From Akkermansiaceae bacterium UBA3385 (lineage in GTDB: Bacteria; Verrucomicrobiota; Verrucomicrobiia; Verrucomicrobiales; Akkermansiaceae): DNA of 31,407 nt. Position 1 is the stretch's first letter. Every line of letters starts with the position of its first letter. The translations under genes and the position numbers were made by a program. Location of the stretch: contig DEPT01000042.1 of NCBI GenBank assembly GCA_002358905.1, positions 33,713 to 65,119 on the forward strand, given 5' to 3'. Below, one piece after another: positions 7,299-14,859 of the stretch. Below the pieces are notes generated by a model. The model was not told where the DNA came from, searched no databases, and saw nothing but the letters and a program-made list of their open reading frames with translations.

Positions 7299-8542
7299 TT
7301 AACATCACCAAACTCTGGACCGGGGCAGCCCAGCCCGCTGACCACATCCGCTACGGCCTGGGCCACGGCAGTAACATGCCCAACAGCAGCACGGCTGCCT
7401 GCATGCCGGCATCTTCCCGCGCACGAAAACCCATTGTCGTGTGGAACATCACCCGCACCTGCAACCTGCGTTGCGTCCATTGCTATGCAGATTCGCACGC
7501 CGAGCGTTATCCGGGAGAACTGAGCTGGGAACAGTGCTGCGCAGTCATTGACGACCTGGCTGACTACAAAGTAAATGCGCTCCTGCTTTCCGGCGGCGAG
7601 CCGCTACTCCATCCGCAGCTGCCCGATATTCTCAAACGCGCCACGGATAAAGGACTGAAAGTAACCATTTCCACTAACGGCACCCGGATTACCCCGGATA
7701 TGGCACGCATATTCAAGGATCTTGGCGTAGCCTATGTCGGCATCTCGCTGGATGGAATCGGAGCTGTGCATGACCAGTTCCGCGGCGTGAAAGGCGCTTT
7801 TGATGGAGCAATTCGCGGCTTCAAGCTGTGCGAGGAAGTAGGCCAGAAGACAGGGCTGCGTCTGACCCTGACCCGAAACAACGTGCAGAGCATGGAGCAG
7901 ATTCTCGACTTCATTGAACAGGAAGGCATCCAGCGTGTCTGCTTCTACCACCTTGTACCTACCGGCCGCGGGGTGGATGTTGCCAGTCTGAAACCGGAGG
8001 AAGCACGCTCTGCCCTGGATATGCTCATCGCCCGCGCAGAAGCCTGGCATGCAGCCGGGCAGACCCGGGAACTGCTGACAGTCACCCAACCGGCAGATGG
8101 TGTATACCTCCTGCTGCGTCAGCTCCGGGAAGGCAGTCCGCTGGCGCAGGAAACACTTCGCCTCCTTACCTGGAACGGTGGAGGCGCAAACAGCTCCGGC
8201 CGCGGTATTGCCAACATTGACACGCAAGGGAACATACACCCCGACCAGTTCTGGCAAGGAGTTACCCTGGGCAATGTCAAGAATCAGAAGTTTTCTGATG
8301 TATGGGAAGCAGCACAGGAACCCAGTGCTGCCACACTTCAGGAACTGCGCGGTAGCGACAACCCGCAGGAACGCCAGAAGAAACTGAGCGGTCGCTGTGC
8401 CACCTGCAAGCACTTCGCTCTCTGCGGCGGCGGATTCCGCACCCGTGCAGCCTTCGCAAACGGACACTGGTACGGCTCCGACCCCGGTTGTTACCTCACG
8501 GATGAAGAAACCCAGATGAATATTTCCGAGTTTTTGAAATAA
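7295..8542 (+). CDS. ahbC: Radical SAM/SPASM enzyme, AhbC-like (12,18-didecarboxysiroheme deacetylase)
   Basis: This 415-residue protein opens MINITKLWTG...HIRYG, like the N-terminus of AhbC/NirJ-type proteins. It carries C56-x3-C60-x2-C63 (TRTCNLRCVHCYAD), the SAM motif SGGEP and the string YVGISLDGIGAVHDQFRGVKG. The SPASM region includes GRCATCKHFALCGGGFRTRA and DPGCYLTDEE. IHPDQFWQGVTLGNV also fits AhbC, which removes acetate side chains from didecarboxysiroheme to give Fe-coproporphyrin III. NirJ of haem d1 synthesis is the main alternative, but no nir genes are nearby. The neighbouring AhbD-like gene would supply the last decarboxylations to haem b. The ahbA/ahbB (NirDLGH-type decarboxylase) genes and siroheme synthase are not in the window and would have to be elsewhere. 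Confidence 0.82.
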   Translation: MINITKLWTGAAQPADHIRYGLGHGSNMPNSSTAACMPASSRARKPIVVWNITRTCNLRCVHCYADSHAERYPGELSWEQCCAVIDDLADYKVNALLLSGGEPLLHPQLPDILKRATDKGLKVTISTNGTRITPDMARIFKDLGVAYVGISLDGIGAVHDQFRGVKGAFDGAIRGFKLCEEVGQKTGLRLTLTRNNVQSMEQILDFIEQEGIQRVCFYHLVPTGRGVDVASLKPEEARSALDMLIARAEAWHAAGQTRELLTVTQPADGVYLLLRQLREGSPLAQETLRLLTWNGGGANSSGRGIANIDTQGNIHPDQFWQGVTLGNVKNQKFSDVWEAAQEPSAATLQELRGSDNPQERQKKLSGRCATCKHFALCGGGFRTRAAFANGHWYGSDPGCYLTDEETQMNISEFLK

Positions 8543-8561
8543 TTTTTCCATTACTTGAGAC

Positions 8562-8594
8562 AAAAGTGCACTTTTTTGCTTGCAGGAAGCAAAA
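8562..8594 (+). promoter_or_regulatory. Two adjacent palindromes upstream of the TIGR04073 gene
   Basis: AAAAGTGCACTTTT (8562-8575) is a perfect 14-bp palindrome. It overlaps TTTTGCTT (8574-8581) paired with AAGCAAAA (8587-8594) across a 5-nt gap. The second repeat covers the putative -35 box. They may be regulator sites; the first could also be a weak terminator for the ahbC-like gene. Confidence 0.35.
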
Positions 8595-8610
8595 TGATGT
8601 GGTATTTCTG
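8580..8610 (+). promoter_or_regulatory. Putative promoter TTGCAG-N17-TATTTCTG
   Basis: TTGCAG (8580-8585), 17 bp and TATTTCTG (8603-8610); the ATG follows 8 nt later. The same TATTTCTG block, at the same spacing from a TTGC box and just before the ATG, occurs in front of the lipoprotein gene at 28921. Confidence 0.4.
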
Positions 8611-8618
8611 ATTGCGTC

Positions 8619-9050
8619 ATGAAGCGCTTACTCCTTTCTACAATTCTCTTGGCTCTGGCTGGCACCACATATGCCGACATTCAGGCACCGCCCGCCTCTG
8701 AGTACACTGCCACCCGCAAGCTGGGTCGTGCCGTCAGCAACATTCTCTTCGCTATCGAGGAAATCCCCACCACCATCATCCGCTGGAACGGCGCTGAGGG
8801 TAACAACGCCGGTTTCTCCGTGGGCGTTGTGGATGGCGTGGGTCGTACCTTCACCCGCATGGGCTACGGCTTCTACGAACTCGTAACTTTCTGGGCACCC
8901 ACCTACAAGTGCACCTACAAGCCCTGCTACCAGGATTCCTGCGGTCGCAATGGGCTCAAGGAGTACAACGTATGGGGTGGCTTCTCCGAATTCCCCGAGG
9001 AACTCGGTTTCCAGAGCAAGTACAACTACGTTCGCACCTCTCGCGATTAA
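8619..9050 (+). CDS. Exosortase system-associated protein, TIGR04073 family
   Basis: This 143-residue protein has a clear signal peptide (MKRLLLSTILLALAGTTYA, cleavage before D20). The body contains TRKLGRAVSNILFAIEEIPT, GNNAGFSVGVVDGVGRTFTR and GYGFYELVTFWAPTYK, the pattern I recognise as the TIGR04073 family, seen in genomes that carry exosortase/PEP-CTERM systems. Its molecular role is unknown; it is secreted to the periplasm or outer membrane side. Two amphipathic stretches rich in Gly suggest membrane association. Three cysteines (YKCTYKPCYQDSCG) near the C-terminus could form disulfides. PEP-CTERM proteins occur 19 kb away in the same window. A strong terminator follows at 9075. Confidence 0.85.
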   Translation: MKRLLLSTILLALAGTTYADIQAPPASEYTATRKLGRAVSNILFAIEEIPTTIIRWNGAEGNNAGFSVGVVDGVGRTFTRMGYGFYELVTFWAPTYKCTYKPCYQDSCGRNGLKEYNVWGGFSEFPEELGFQSKYNYVRTSRD

Positions 9051-9074
9051 TTGTGCATCATAAATCTCTTTAAT

Positions 9075-9110
9075 AAGAACCCCGGTTGACTTACCAACCG
9101 GGGTTCTTGT
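9075..9110. terminator. Strong hairpin terminator
   Basis: A 14-bp perfect stem, AAGAACCCCGGTTG (9075-9088) and its complement (9095-9108), has a 6-nt loop and is followed by GTTT. It ends the TIGR04073 gene and lies 30 bp past the stop of the converging hypothetical gene. Confidence 0.85.
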
Positions 9111-9140
9111 TTAACGCACACTAGAAAGAAAAGGCTCAAA

Positions 9141-9593
9141 TCACATACCGCCGCGGCTCAGAATGGCAGTAAGTTCCGCCTGGAATGCCTGCAACTCCTC
9201 CGGGGTGGGCTGTCCCTGCAAATCATTCCACGCAAAACGGCCGAGCTGATCAATCTGCCAGCCGCCCTTCGTGCCGGAAGCGAACTGCACCTTACCGGAA
9301 ATAAGGGTACCAGGCAACGTCAGCTCATCCAAAGTCACTACAGGCCTACCATCCGCAGAAGGCTGCGGCGCGCCAGCTACCGGTTCCTCCTGCGCAGGCT
9401 CAGGCTTCTTTTCCTCCGCAGCTGTCACTGTCGCAATTTCAATCCCGTAGTCCAGAAGCAGAAAACGGACATCCATATACGTCATGTGCACCCCGCATTC
9501 GGACGCCAGACGCTTCTGTATTCCATTCAAATCCACGCCATCTCCTGCCCACTGGCGCACCAACGCAAGCTGCTCTTCATTTACCATGCTCAT
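9141..9593 (-). CDS. Hypothetical two-part protein
   Basis: This 150-residue protein is not recognised. The N-terminal 55 residues look like a compact helical domain (EEQLALVRQWAGDGVDLNGIQ... VRFLLLDYGIEI), reminiscent of small DNA-binding or docking folds. A charged Pro/Glu linker follows (about 58-80). The C-terminal part (TLPGTLISGKVQFASGTKGGW, GRFAWNDLQGQPTPEELQAF) has alternating beta-like residues and a final amphipathic helix. There is no signal peptide or membrane helix, so it should be cytoplasmic. ATG 9593 and ATG 9587 are both possible starts. It stands alone between the TIGR04073 gene and the nuo operon, transcribed away from nuo. Confidence 0.7.
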   Translation of the reverse strand: MSMVNEEQLALVRQWAGDGVDLNGIQKRLASECGVHMTYMDVRFLLLDYGIEIATVTAAEEKKPEPAQEEPVAGAPQPSADGRPVVTLDELTLPGTLISGKVQFASGTKGGWQIDQLGRFAWNDLQGQPTPEELQAFQAELTAILSRGGM

Positions 9594-9722
9594 GACATCA
9601 TCATACCCGTGGCGCGCCCTTTTGCAAGAACCAAGCGTGACTTAACCCCAAAAAGAGCTATATGTTTGATAAAACTAACTCTTGCACACGCGCGTAAATA
9701 TCGGGGTATGGCGACTTTAGGC

Positions 9723-9751
9723 TTGCACTTTACAAAAGAAAGGTGTTTAAT
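9723..9751 (+). promoter_or_regulatory. Promoter of the nuo operon
   Basis: TTGCAC (9723-9728), 17 bp and TTTAAT (9746-9751). The predicted start is near 9758, about 40 nt before the nuoD ATG. Confidence 0.6.
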
Positions 9752-9796
9752 GACTACGCGTAACTGTGGCCGCAGGTGGCCCCGTATTCCCAGGTT

Positions 9797-11041
9797 ATGA
9801 ACACGACAAAATTTATACAAGTGCCTGATGTAGCGAGCGCTGCGATGGATTATCTGAAGAACGATGCAGATGACCGCGGTGAGCTGGTAACCCTGAATGT
9901 AGGACCGTCTCACCCGGCGACGCACGGTGTGCTGCGTCTGAAGCTGGTGATTGACGGTGAGGAGATTGTATCCTGCGACCCGGTGATTGGGTATCTGCAC
10001 CGCGGCATGGAGAAAATCGCAGAGAACTGCCATTACAACCAGTTTGTGACCTACACAGACCGCATGGACTACCTTGCTCCGATGAGCAACAACATAGCCT
10101 ATGCCTGTGCAGTAGAAAAGCTGCTGGGCTGGGAACTGCCGGAGCGAGGCCAGGCCATCCGCGTGCTGTGCTGCGAGCTTTCCCGTATTTCCTCCTGCTT
10201 CCTGGGAACAGGTGTATATGCCATGGACACCGGCGCCATGACTGCTTTCCTGTACGCTTTCGAGGAAAAGGAACGCGTGCATAACCTGTACGAACAGATT
10301 TGCGGAGCCCGCTTCACCTCCAGCTACACACGTATCGGCGGCATGACCCGCGACCTGCCGAAGGGCATCGAGAAACAGATTCTTGCCTTCTGCGACAGCG
10401 CCATGCGCACCGTAGATGAAATGGAGAAACTACTGCTGCACAACAAAATTTTCATCGACCGCCTTGTCGGCGTAGGTGTCATCACCAAGGAGATGGCTCT
10501 GCAGAACGGCATGACCGGCAACAACCTGCGCGCCAGCGGCGTGTGCCGTGACCTGCGCAAGACCAATCCCTACCTGGGTTACGAGAAATACGAATTTGAT
10601 GTACCGGTGGCCGAAGAAGGCGACTGCTACGCCCGCTTCCAGGTACGCATGGAAGAAATCCGCCAGTCCGTACGCATCATCCGCCAGGTGATTGCCACCA
10701 TGCCGGGCGGCCCCATCTGGGTGCAGCTGGATAAAGGCATCCTGCCAAAGAAGGCAGACGCCATGCAGGGCATCGAAGAACTTATCCGCCAGTTCATGGT
10801 GACCACCGAATGCGTGAACGCCCCTGCCGGCCAGGTATACTTTGCTGCAGAAAACCCGAAGGGTGAGCTGGGCTTCTTCCTGGATTCCCAGGGCGGCGGC
10901 ATTGCCAACCGCCTGAAGATGCGCAGTCCCTCCTACTGCACGCTGTCCATCCTGCCTGAGTTGCTGCCGGGTCACCTGGTGAGCGACGTAGGCGCCATTC
11001 TGGGTTCCTTCGACTTCGTGCAGGGCGAATGCGACCGCTAA
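9797..11041 (+). CDS. nuoD: NADH-quinone oxidoreductase subunit D (49 kDa)
   Basis: This 414-residue protein carries the quinone-site loop GPSHPATHG (His39, His43), GYLHRGMEK, the TRIGG motif and the C-terminal GECDR. NuoD lines the quinone-reduction chamber next to cluster N2 of NuoB at the base of the peripheral arm. It is a free NuoD with no NuoC domain fused at the N-terminus. I use ATG 9797 rather than GTG 9776 because the extra seven residues look unrelated. It is the first gene of an 11-gene run; nuoA, nuoB and nuoC are not upstream. A 16-codon frame (9750-9800) ends on the nuoD start codon (ATGA). No SD sequence is present. Confidence 0.97.
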   Translation: MNTTKFIQVPDVASAAMDYLKNDADDRGELVTLNVGPSHPATHGVLRLKLVIDGEEIVSCDPVIGYLHRGMEKIAENCHYNQFVTYTDRMDYLAPMSNNIAYACAVEKLLGWELPERGQAIRVLCCELSRISSCFLGTGVYAMDTGAMTAFLYAFEEKERVHNLYEQICGARFTSSYTRIGGMTRDLPKGIEKQILAFCDSAMRTVDEMEKLLLHNKIFIDRLVGVGVITKEMALQNGMTGNNLRASGVCRDLRKTNPYLGYEKYEFDVPVAEEGDCYARFQVRMEEIRQSVRIIRQVIATMPGGPIWVQLDKGILPKKADAMQGIEELIRQFMVTTECVNAPAGQVYFAAENPKGELGFFLDSQGGGIANRLKMRSPSYCTLSILPELLPGHLVSDVGAILGSFDFVQGECDR

Positions 11042-11077
11042 ACAAATTTAACCTCTCTGATAACGAAACCATTTACC

Positions 11078-11659
11078 ATGTCCGATACACCTAACGCGAT
11101 TGATGCCATCACGGCGCCTCAGCCGTCCCCCGGTGAGCAGCACTTCCCGAAATTCAAGGTAACCCCCAGCCTGGTGAAGGAAGCCAAGGCTCTGGTGGCT
11201 CAGTACCCGGAAGGCAAGGAGCAGTCCGCCGTACTGCCCATCATTCACCTGGTACAGGAGAAGTTCGGCTTCATCTGCGCCGATGCCATGCCCTGGATTG
11301 CTGAAATGTGCAAAAGCACCCCGATTCACGTGGCCGGCATCGTCACCTTCTATCCTGGCATTCACACCAAATGCCCGGGCAAATACCATTTCCGAGTATG
11401 CCGCACCATCGCCTGCTCCCTTTCCGGCGGAGAGGAACTCATTCCCTACATCTGCGAAAAGATTGGCGTAAACTACGCTGAAATGAGCGATGAGGAACCC
11501 ATGCTGGTAAGCGCAGACGGTCTGTTCAGCGTGGAACCTGTAGAATGCCTGGCCAACTGCGGTTTCGGTCCGAATGTCATGGTCAACGATGTACTTTACT
11601 CCCAGGTGACCACGAAGAAGATTGACGAAATCATCGCCAAGCACCAGCCCAAGAAGTAA
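11078..11659 (+). CDS. nuoE: NADH-quinone oxidoreductase subunit E (24 kDa)
   Basis: This 193-residue protein has the thioredoxin-like fold with a [2Fe-2S] site (N1a) at C108, C113 (VCRTIACSL) and C157, C161 (ECLANCGFGP), the C-x4-C...C-x3-C spacing of the family. It pairs with NuoF in the NADH-oxidising module. The N-terminal 25 residues are a Pro-rich extension. It lies 36 bp after nuoD and 21 bp before nuoF. The spacer is pyrimidine-rich without GGAGG. Confidence 0.97.
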   Translation: MSDTPNAIDAITAPQPSPGEQHFPKFKVTPSLVKEAKALVAQYPEGKEQSAVLPIIHLVQEKFGFICADAMPWIAEMCKSTPIHVAGIVTFYPGIHTKCPGKYHFRVCRTIACSLSGGEELIPYICEKIGVNYAEMSDEEPMLVSADGLFSVEPVECLANCGFGPNVMVNDVLYSQVTTKKIDEIIAKHQPKK

Positions 11660-11680
11660 CAACCTCTCTCCCAGCGAAAC

Positions 11681-13090
11681 ATGAGCGAAATAATCTACAA
11701 ACCCGGCAAGGAACCGCATCCGCGCGAAACTCGCCGTATTTTCCGCAACATCGACCGCAAGGGCTACGACCCCTCCATCAAATGTTTCATTAAGGATGGT
11801 GGCTACGAAACCCTGAAAAAAGCACTGGAAATGGAGCCTGCCGCCGTCACCGAGGAAGTGAAGAAAAGCGGTCTGCGTGGCCGTGGTGGTGCAGGTTTCC
11901 CCACCGGCGTGAAGTGGACCTTCATTCCCAAGGGCAACACCAAGCCCGTGTATGTGGTCTGCAACTGCGACGAATCCGAACCCGGCACATTCAAGGACCG
12001 CTTCGTGGTACACCAAGACCCGCACCAGCTCATCGAAGGCATGATTATTGCCTGTTATGCTGTGCAGGCCCACTTCGGTGTCATCTACATGCGTGAAGAA
12101 TTCCCCGAAGCCGCCAAGATCATGCAGAAGGCTCTGGAAGAAGCAGAGGAAGCCGGATTCCTGGGTGAGAACATCCTGGGCAAGGGCTACGACCTCAAGC
12201 TCATCCTGCACCGTGGCGCCGGTGCCTACATCTGCGGTGAGGAAACCGGTCTTATCAATTCCATTGAAGGTCTGCGCCCCTATCCGCGCATCAAGCCGCC
12301 CTTCTTCCCCGCTGCCATTGGTCTGTATGGCTGCCCCACCATTGTGAACAACGTGGAGTCCCTGTGCCAGGTACGCCAGGTGCTCATGCGCGGTGGCGAG
12401 GCCTATGCCGCCGAAGGAGCCCAGCGTTCCCCCGGCACCCGCATCATCGGTGTATCCGGCGACGTGAAGCGACCGGGCTACTATGAAATCATCTCCGGCT
12501 CCATGACATTTGGTGAGCTTCTGTACGATGTGTGCGGAGGCCCCAAGCGTGGCCGCAAGTTCAAGGCCATCATTCCCGGTGGTGCATCCGCCAAGGTCAT
12601 GCGCTGCGATGAAGTGCTGAAGGGCCGCAACAGCGATGGCTCCGTACGCGCCATGAGCATCTTTGACGTTCCGTTGGATCTGGACAGCATTGCCCAGCAC
12701 GGCTCCATGAGTGGCTCCGGCGGTATCATCGTAATGGATGACAGCCGCAGCATGCCCAAGATGCTGAACAACCTCAACCGATTCTACGCCTGGGAATCCT
12801 GCGGTCAGTGCTCCCCCTGCCGCGAAGGCAACCCCTGGATGCTCAAACTTTCCACCCGTATCTGCGAAGGCAAGGGTGCCCCGGAAGATGTGGATCTGCT
12901 CAAGAGCGTGGCCGACAACATCTGCGGACGCACCGTCTGCGCGTTCGGTGAAGCATGCTCCTGGCCCACCCAGGCATTTGTCACTAAGTTCCGTGAGGAG
13001 TTCCTGGCGCTGACCAAGCCCATCAACGCCCTCAAGCCCCACTCCGCCGAGGCCAAGGAGGCCCGCAAGTTCCTGACCCGCGAAGACTAA
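11681..13090 (+). CDS. nuoF: NADH-quinone oxidoreductase subunit F (51 kDa)
   Basis: This 469-residue protein binds FMN and NADH and carries cluster N3. Visible motifs are the glycine-rich GRGGAGFPTG (about 67-76), CNCDESEPGTFKDR (from C94), the second Gly-rich loop GAGAYICGEETGLINSIEG, and the [4Fe-4S] ligands C374, C377, C380 (SCGQCSPCREG) and C420. It is complete and ungapped relative to the family, slightly longer at the N-terminus than the E. coli protein. It accepts hydride from NADH and passes electrons to the NuoE and NuoG clusters. The start follows nuoE by 21 bp. Confidence 0.97.
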   Translation: MSEIIYKPGKEPHPRETRRIFRNIDRKGYDPSIKCFIKDGGYETLKKALEMEPAAVTEEVKKSGLRGRGGAGFPTGVKWTFIPKGNTKPVYVVCNCDESEPGTFKDRFVVHQDPHQLIEGMIIACYAVQAHFGVIYMREEFPEAAKIMQKALEEAEEAGFLGENILGKGYDLKLILHRGAGAYICGEETGLINSIEGLRPYPRIKPPFFPAAIGLYGCPTIVNNVESLCQVRQVLMRGGEAYAAEGAQRSPGTRIIGVSGDVKRPGYYEIISGSMTFGELLYDVCGGPKRGRKFKAIIPGGASAKVMRCDEVLKGRNSDGSVRAMSIFDVPLDLDSIAQHGSMSGSGGIIVMDDSRSMPKMLNNLNRFYAWESCGQCSPCREGNPWMLKLSTRICEGKGAPEDVDLLKSVADNICGRTVCAFGEACSWPTQAFVTKFREEFLALTKPINALKPHSAEAKEARKFLTRED

Positions 13091-13105
13091 AACCTTTTTG
13101 AACCA

Positions 13106-14836
13106 ATGAGTACACCCCCCGCAATTCTGCCGAAAGACGCCGCCGCCGCTGAAGGCAAGGTGAACGTCCAGATTAACGGCAAATGGTACCGCTTCCCGAA
13201 GGGAACGCGCATTGCAGATGCCTGCAACTCCGTAGGCGCGCATGTACCCTGCTTCTGCTACCACCCCAAACTTTCCGTTGTCGGTTCCTGCCGCATGTGC
13301 CTTGTAGAACAGGGCATGCCCCCGCGCCAGGCTCCCGGCACCACGCCCCAGTATGGCGATGACGGCTACCTGCCCATCAGCTGGATGCCCCGCGCCATCA
13401 TTGCATGCGCCAACACCGTTGCAGAGAACATGGGTATCCGCACCACCAGCAAGCTGACTGAGGAAGCCCGCCGTGGTGTGCTGGAGTTCCTGCTCTCCAA
13501 CCACCCGCTTGACTGCCCCATCTGCGACCAGGCAGGTGAATGCAAATTGCAGGAATACACCAGCGACTATGGCAGCGGCACCCACCGCTTCACAGAAGAA
13601 AAGACCAAGAAGGGCAAAAACCTCTCCATTGGGCCGCGCGTCAACCTGGACCAGGAACGCTGCGTACTCTGCCGCCGCTGTGTGCGCTTCATGAAGGAAA
13701 TCGCCGGCCAGGACGTACTTGGCGTGGTTGGCCGCGGCACGCACAACGCCATTGCCTGCTACCCCGGCACCCAGCTGGACAGCAATTATTCCATGAACGT
13801 GGTAGATATCTGCCCCGTGGGCGCCATGACGTCCAAGGATTTCCGCTTCAAGATGCGTGTGTGGTTCCTGAAGAGCACCCCGACCATCGATGTGAACTGC
13901 GGCACCGGCACCAACATCAACATCTGGACCCGCGAGCAGCAGGTATACCGCATTACCCCGCGCCAGAACGATGCCGTCAACAGCTGCTGGATGCCCGATG
14001 ACCACCGCCTGAACTACAAGTTCATCAACGCGGACACCCGTATCACCACCCCCTTGGTGAAGACGGATGCCGGTGCTGGTCAGCGTCCCTCCACCTGGGA
14101 TGCCACCTTCAACATGGTTGTGGAACAGCTGCACCGCATGGCACCCTCCGAAACAGCCATGATTTGCTCTGCACGCATGACAAACGAAGAACTCTACATG
14201 GTGCGCGCTCTTTCCAAGCAGTTGGGTATCACCAAGCTCGACATTGTTCCCCGCAAGGGCGAAAGTGATGGCATGCTCGTAAGCGAAGACCGCAACCCCA
14301 ACACCAACGGTGCCAAGATGATACTCGGCAAGACCGGCTCCGGTCTCTCCAACATCCGCCGCGGTGTGCGCAACAACAGCATCCGTTTCATGATTGTTCT
14401 GGGTGAAGACCTGACGGAAGAAGCCGGCTTCACCGAAGAAGACCTTGCCGGCCTTGAGTACCTTCTTGTCGTCAACCACAGCGAAAACGCCACAACCAAG
14501 GCAGCAGACGTGGTCCTGCCCGGCGTGACTTTTGCCGAGAAATACGGCACCATGATTAACGTAACCGGTCGCATCCAGCGTCTGAACAAGGCAATCGAAC
14601 CCATCGGCAACTCTATGTCCGACTGGGAAATCTGCCGCAACTTGTCCGAGCGCCTGGGCTGTGACTGCGTGCGAGTCATTGCATGCCCCACCCCCATGAC
14701 CGTGCTGGACGAAATGGCTCAGGAATTCGAGGAACTCGAAGGCATCACCTGGGGTAACATCGGTAACGAGGGTAAGGTCATCATGGAAACTGGTGTTACC
14801 ATCCCCCTCATCGAACGCGAAAAAGCTAAGAAGTAA
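13106..14836 (+). CDS. nuoG: NADH-quinone oxidoreductase subunit G (75 kDa), compact form
   Basis: This 576-residue protein, shorter than the 700-900 residue enterobacterial and Thermus forms, keeps all electron-path ligands. N1b is C51, C62, C65 and C101. N5 is H133, C137, C140 and C146. N4 is C186, C189, C192 and C236. The optional N7 ligands are missing: after VNC (C265) there is no further C-x2-C-x3-C. The remainder (about 310-530) is a reduced molybdopterin-oxidoreductase-like domain (LLVVNHSENATTKAADVVLPG, YGTMINVTGRIQ) without cofactor function in complex I. The start follows nuoF by 15 bp; the first 18 residues are an Ala/Pro-rich extension. Confidence 0.96.
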   Translation: MSTPPAILPKDAAAAEGKVNVQINGKWYRFPKGTRIADACNSVGAHVPCFCYHPKLSVVGSCRMCLVEQGMPPRQAPGTTPQYGDDGYLPISWMPRAIIACANTVAENMGIRTTSKLTEEARRGVLEFLLSNHPLDCPICDQAGECKLQEYTSDYGSGTHRFTEEKTKKGKNLSIGPRVNLDQERCVLCRRCVRFMKEIAGQDVLGVVGRGTHNAIACYPGTQLDSNYSMNVVDICPVGAMTSKDFRFKMRVWFLKSTPTIDVNCGTGTNINIWTREQQVYRITPRQNDAVNSCWMPDDHRLNYKFINADTRITTPLVKTDAGAGQRPSTWDATFNMVVEQLHRMAPSETAMICSARMTNEELYMVRALSKQLGITKLDIVPRKGESDGMLVSEDRNPNTNGAKMILGKTGSGLSNIRRGVRNNSIRFMIVLGEDLTEEAGFTEEDLAGLEYLLVVNHSENATTKAADVVLPGVTFAEKYGTMINVTGRIQRLNKAIEPIGNSMSDWEICRNLSERLGCDCVRVIACPTPMTVLDEMAQEFEELEGITWGNIGNEGKVIMETGVTIPLIEREKAKK

Positions 14837-14859
14837 ACCGCTAACACACAATACCTCAA

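Noticed and set aside
11048..14851. 1267-residue open frame on the minus strand antisense to nuoE-G
   Set aside because: Its His/Gly/Ala-rich translation is the mirror of the codon bias of the nuo genes on the other strand, which are certain.
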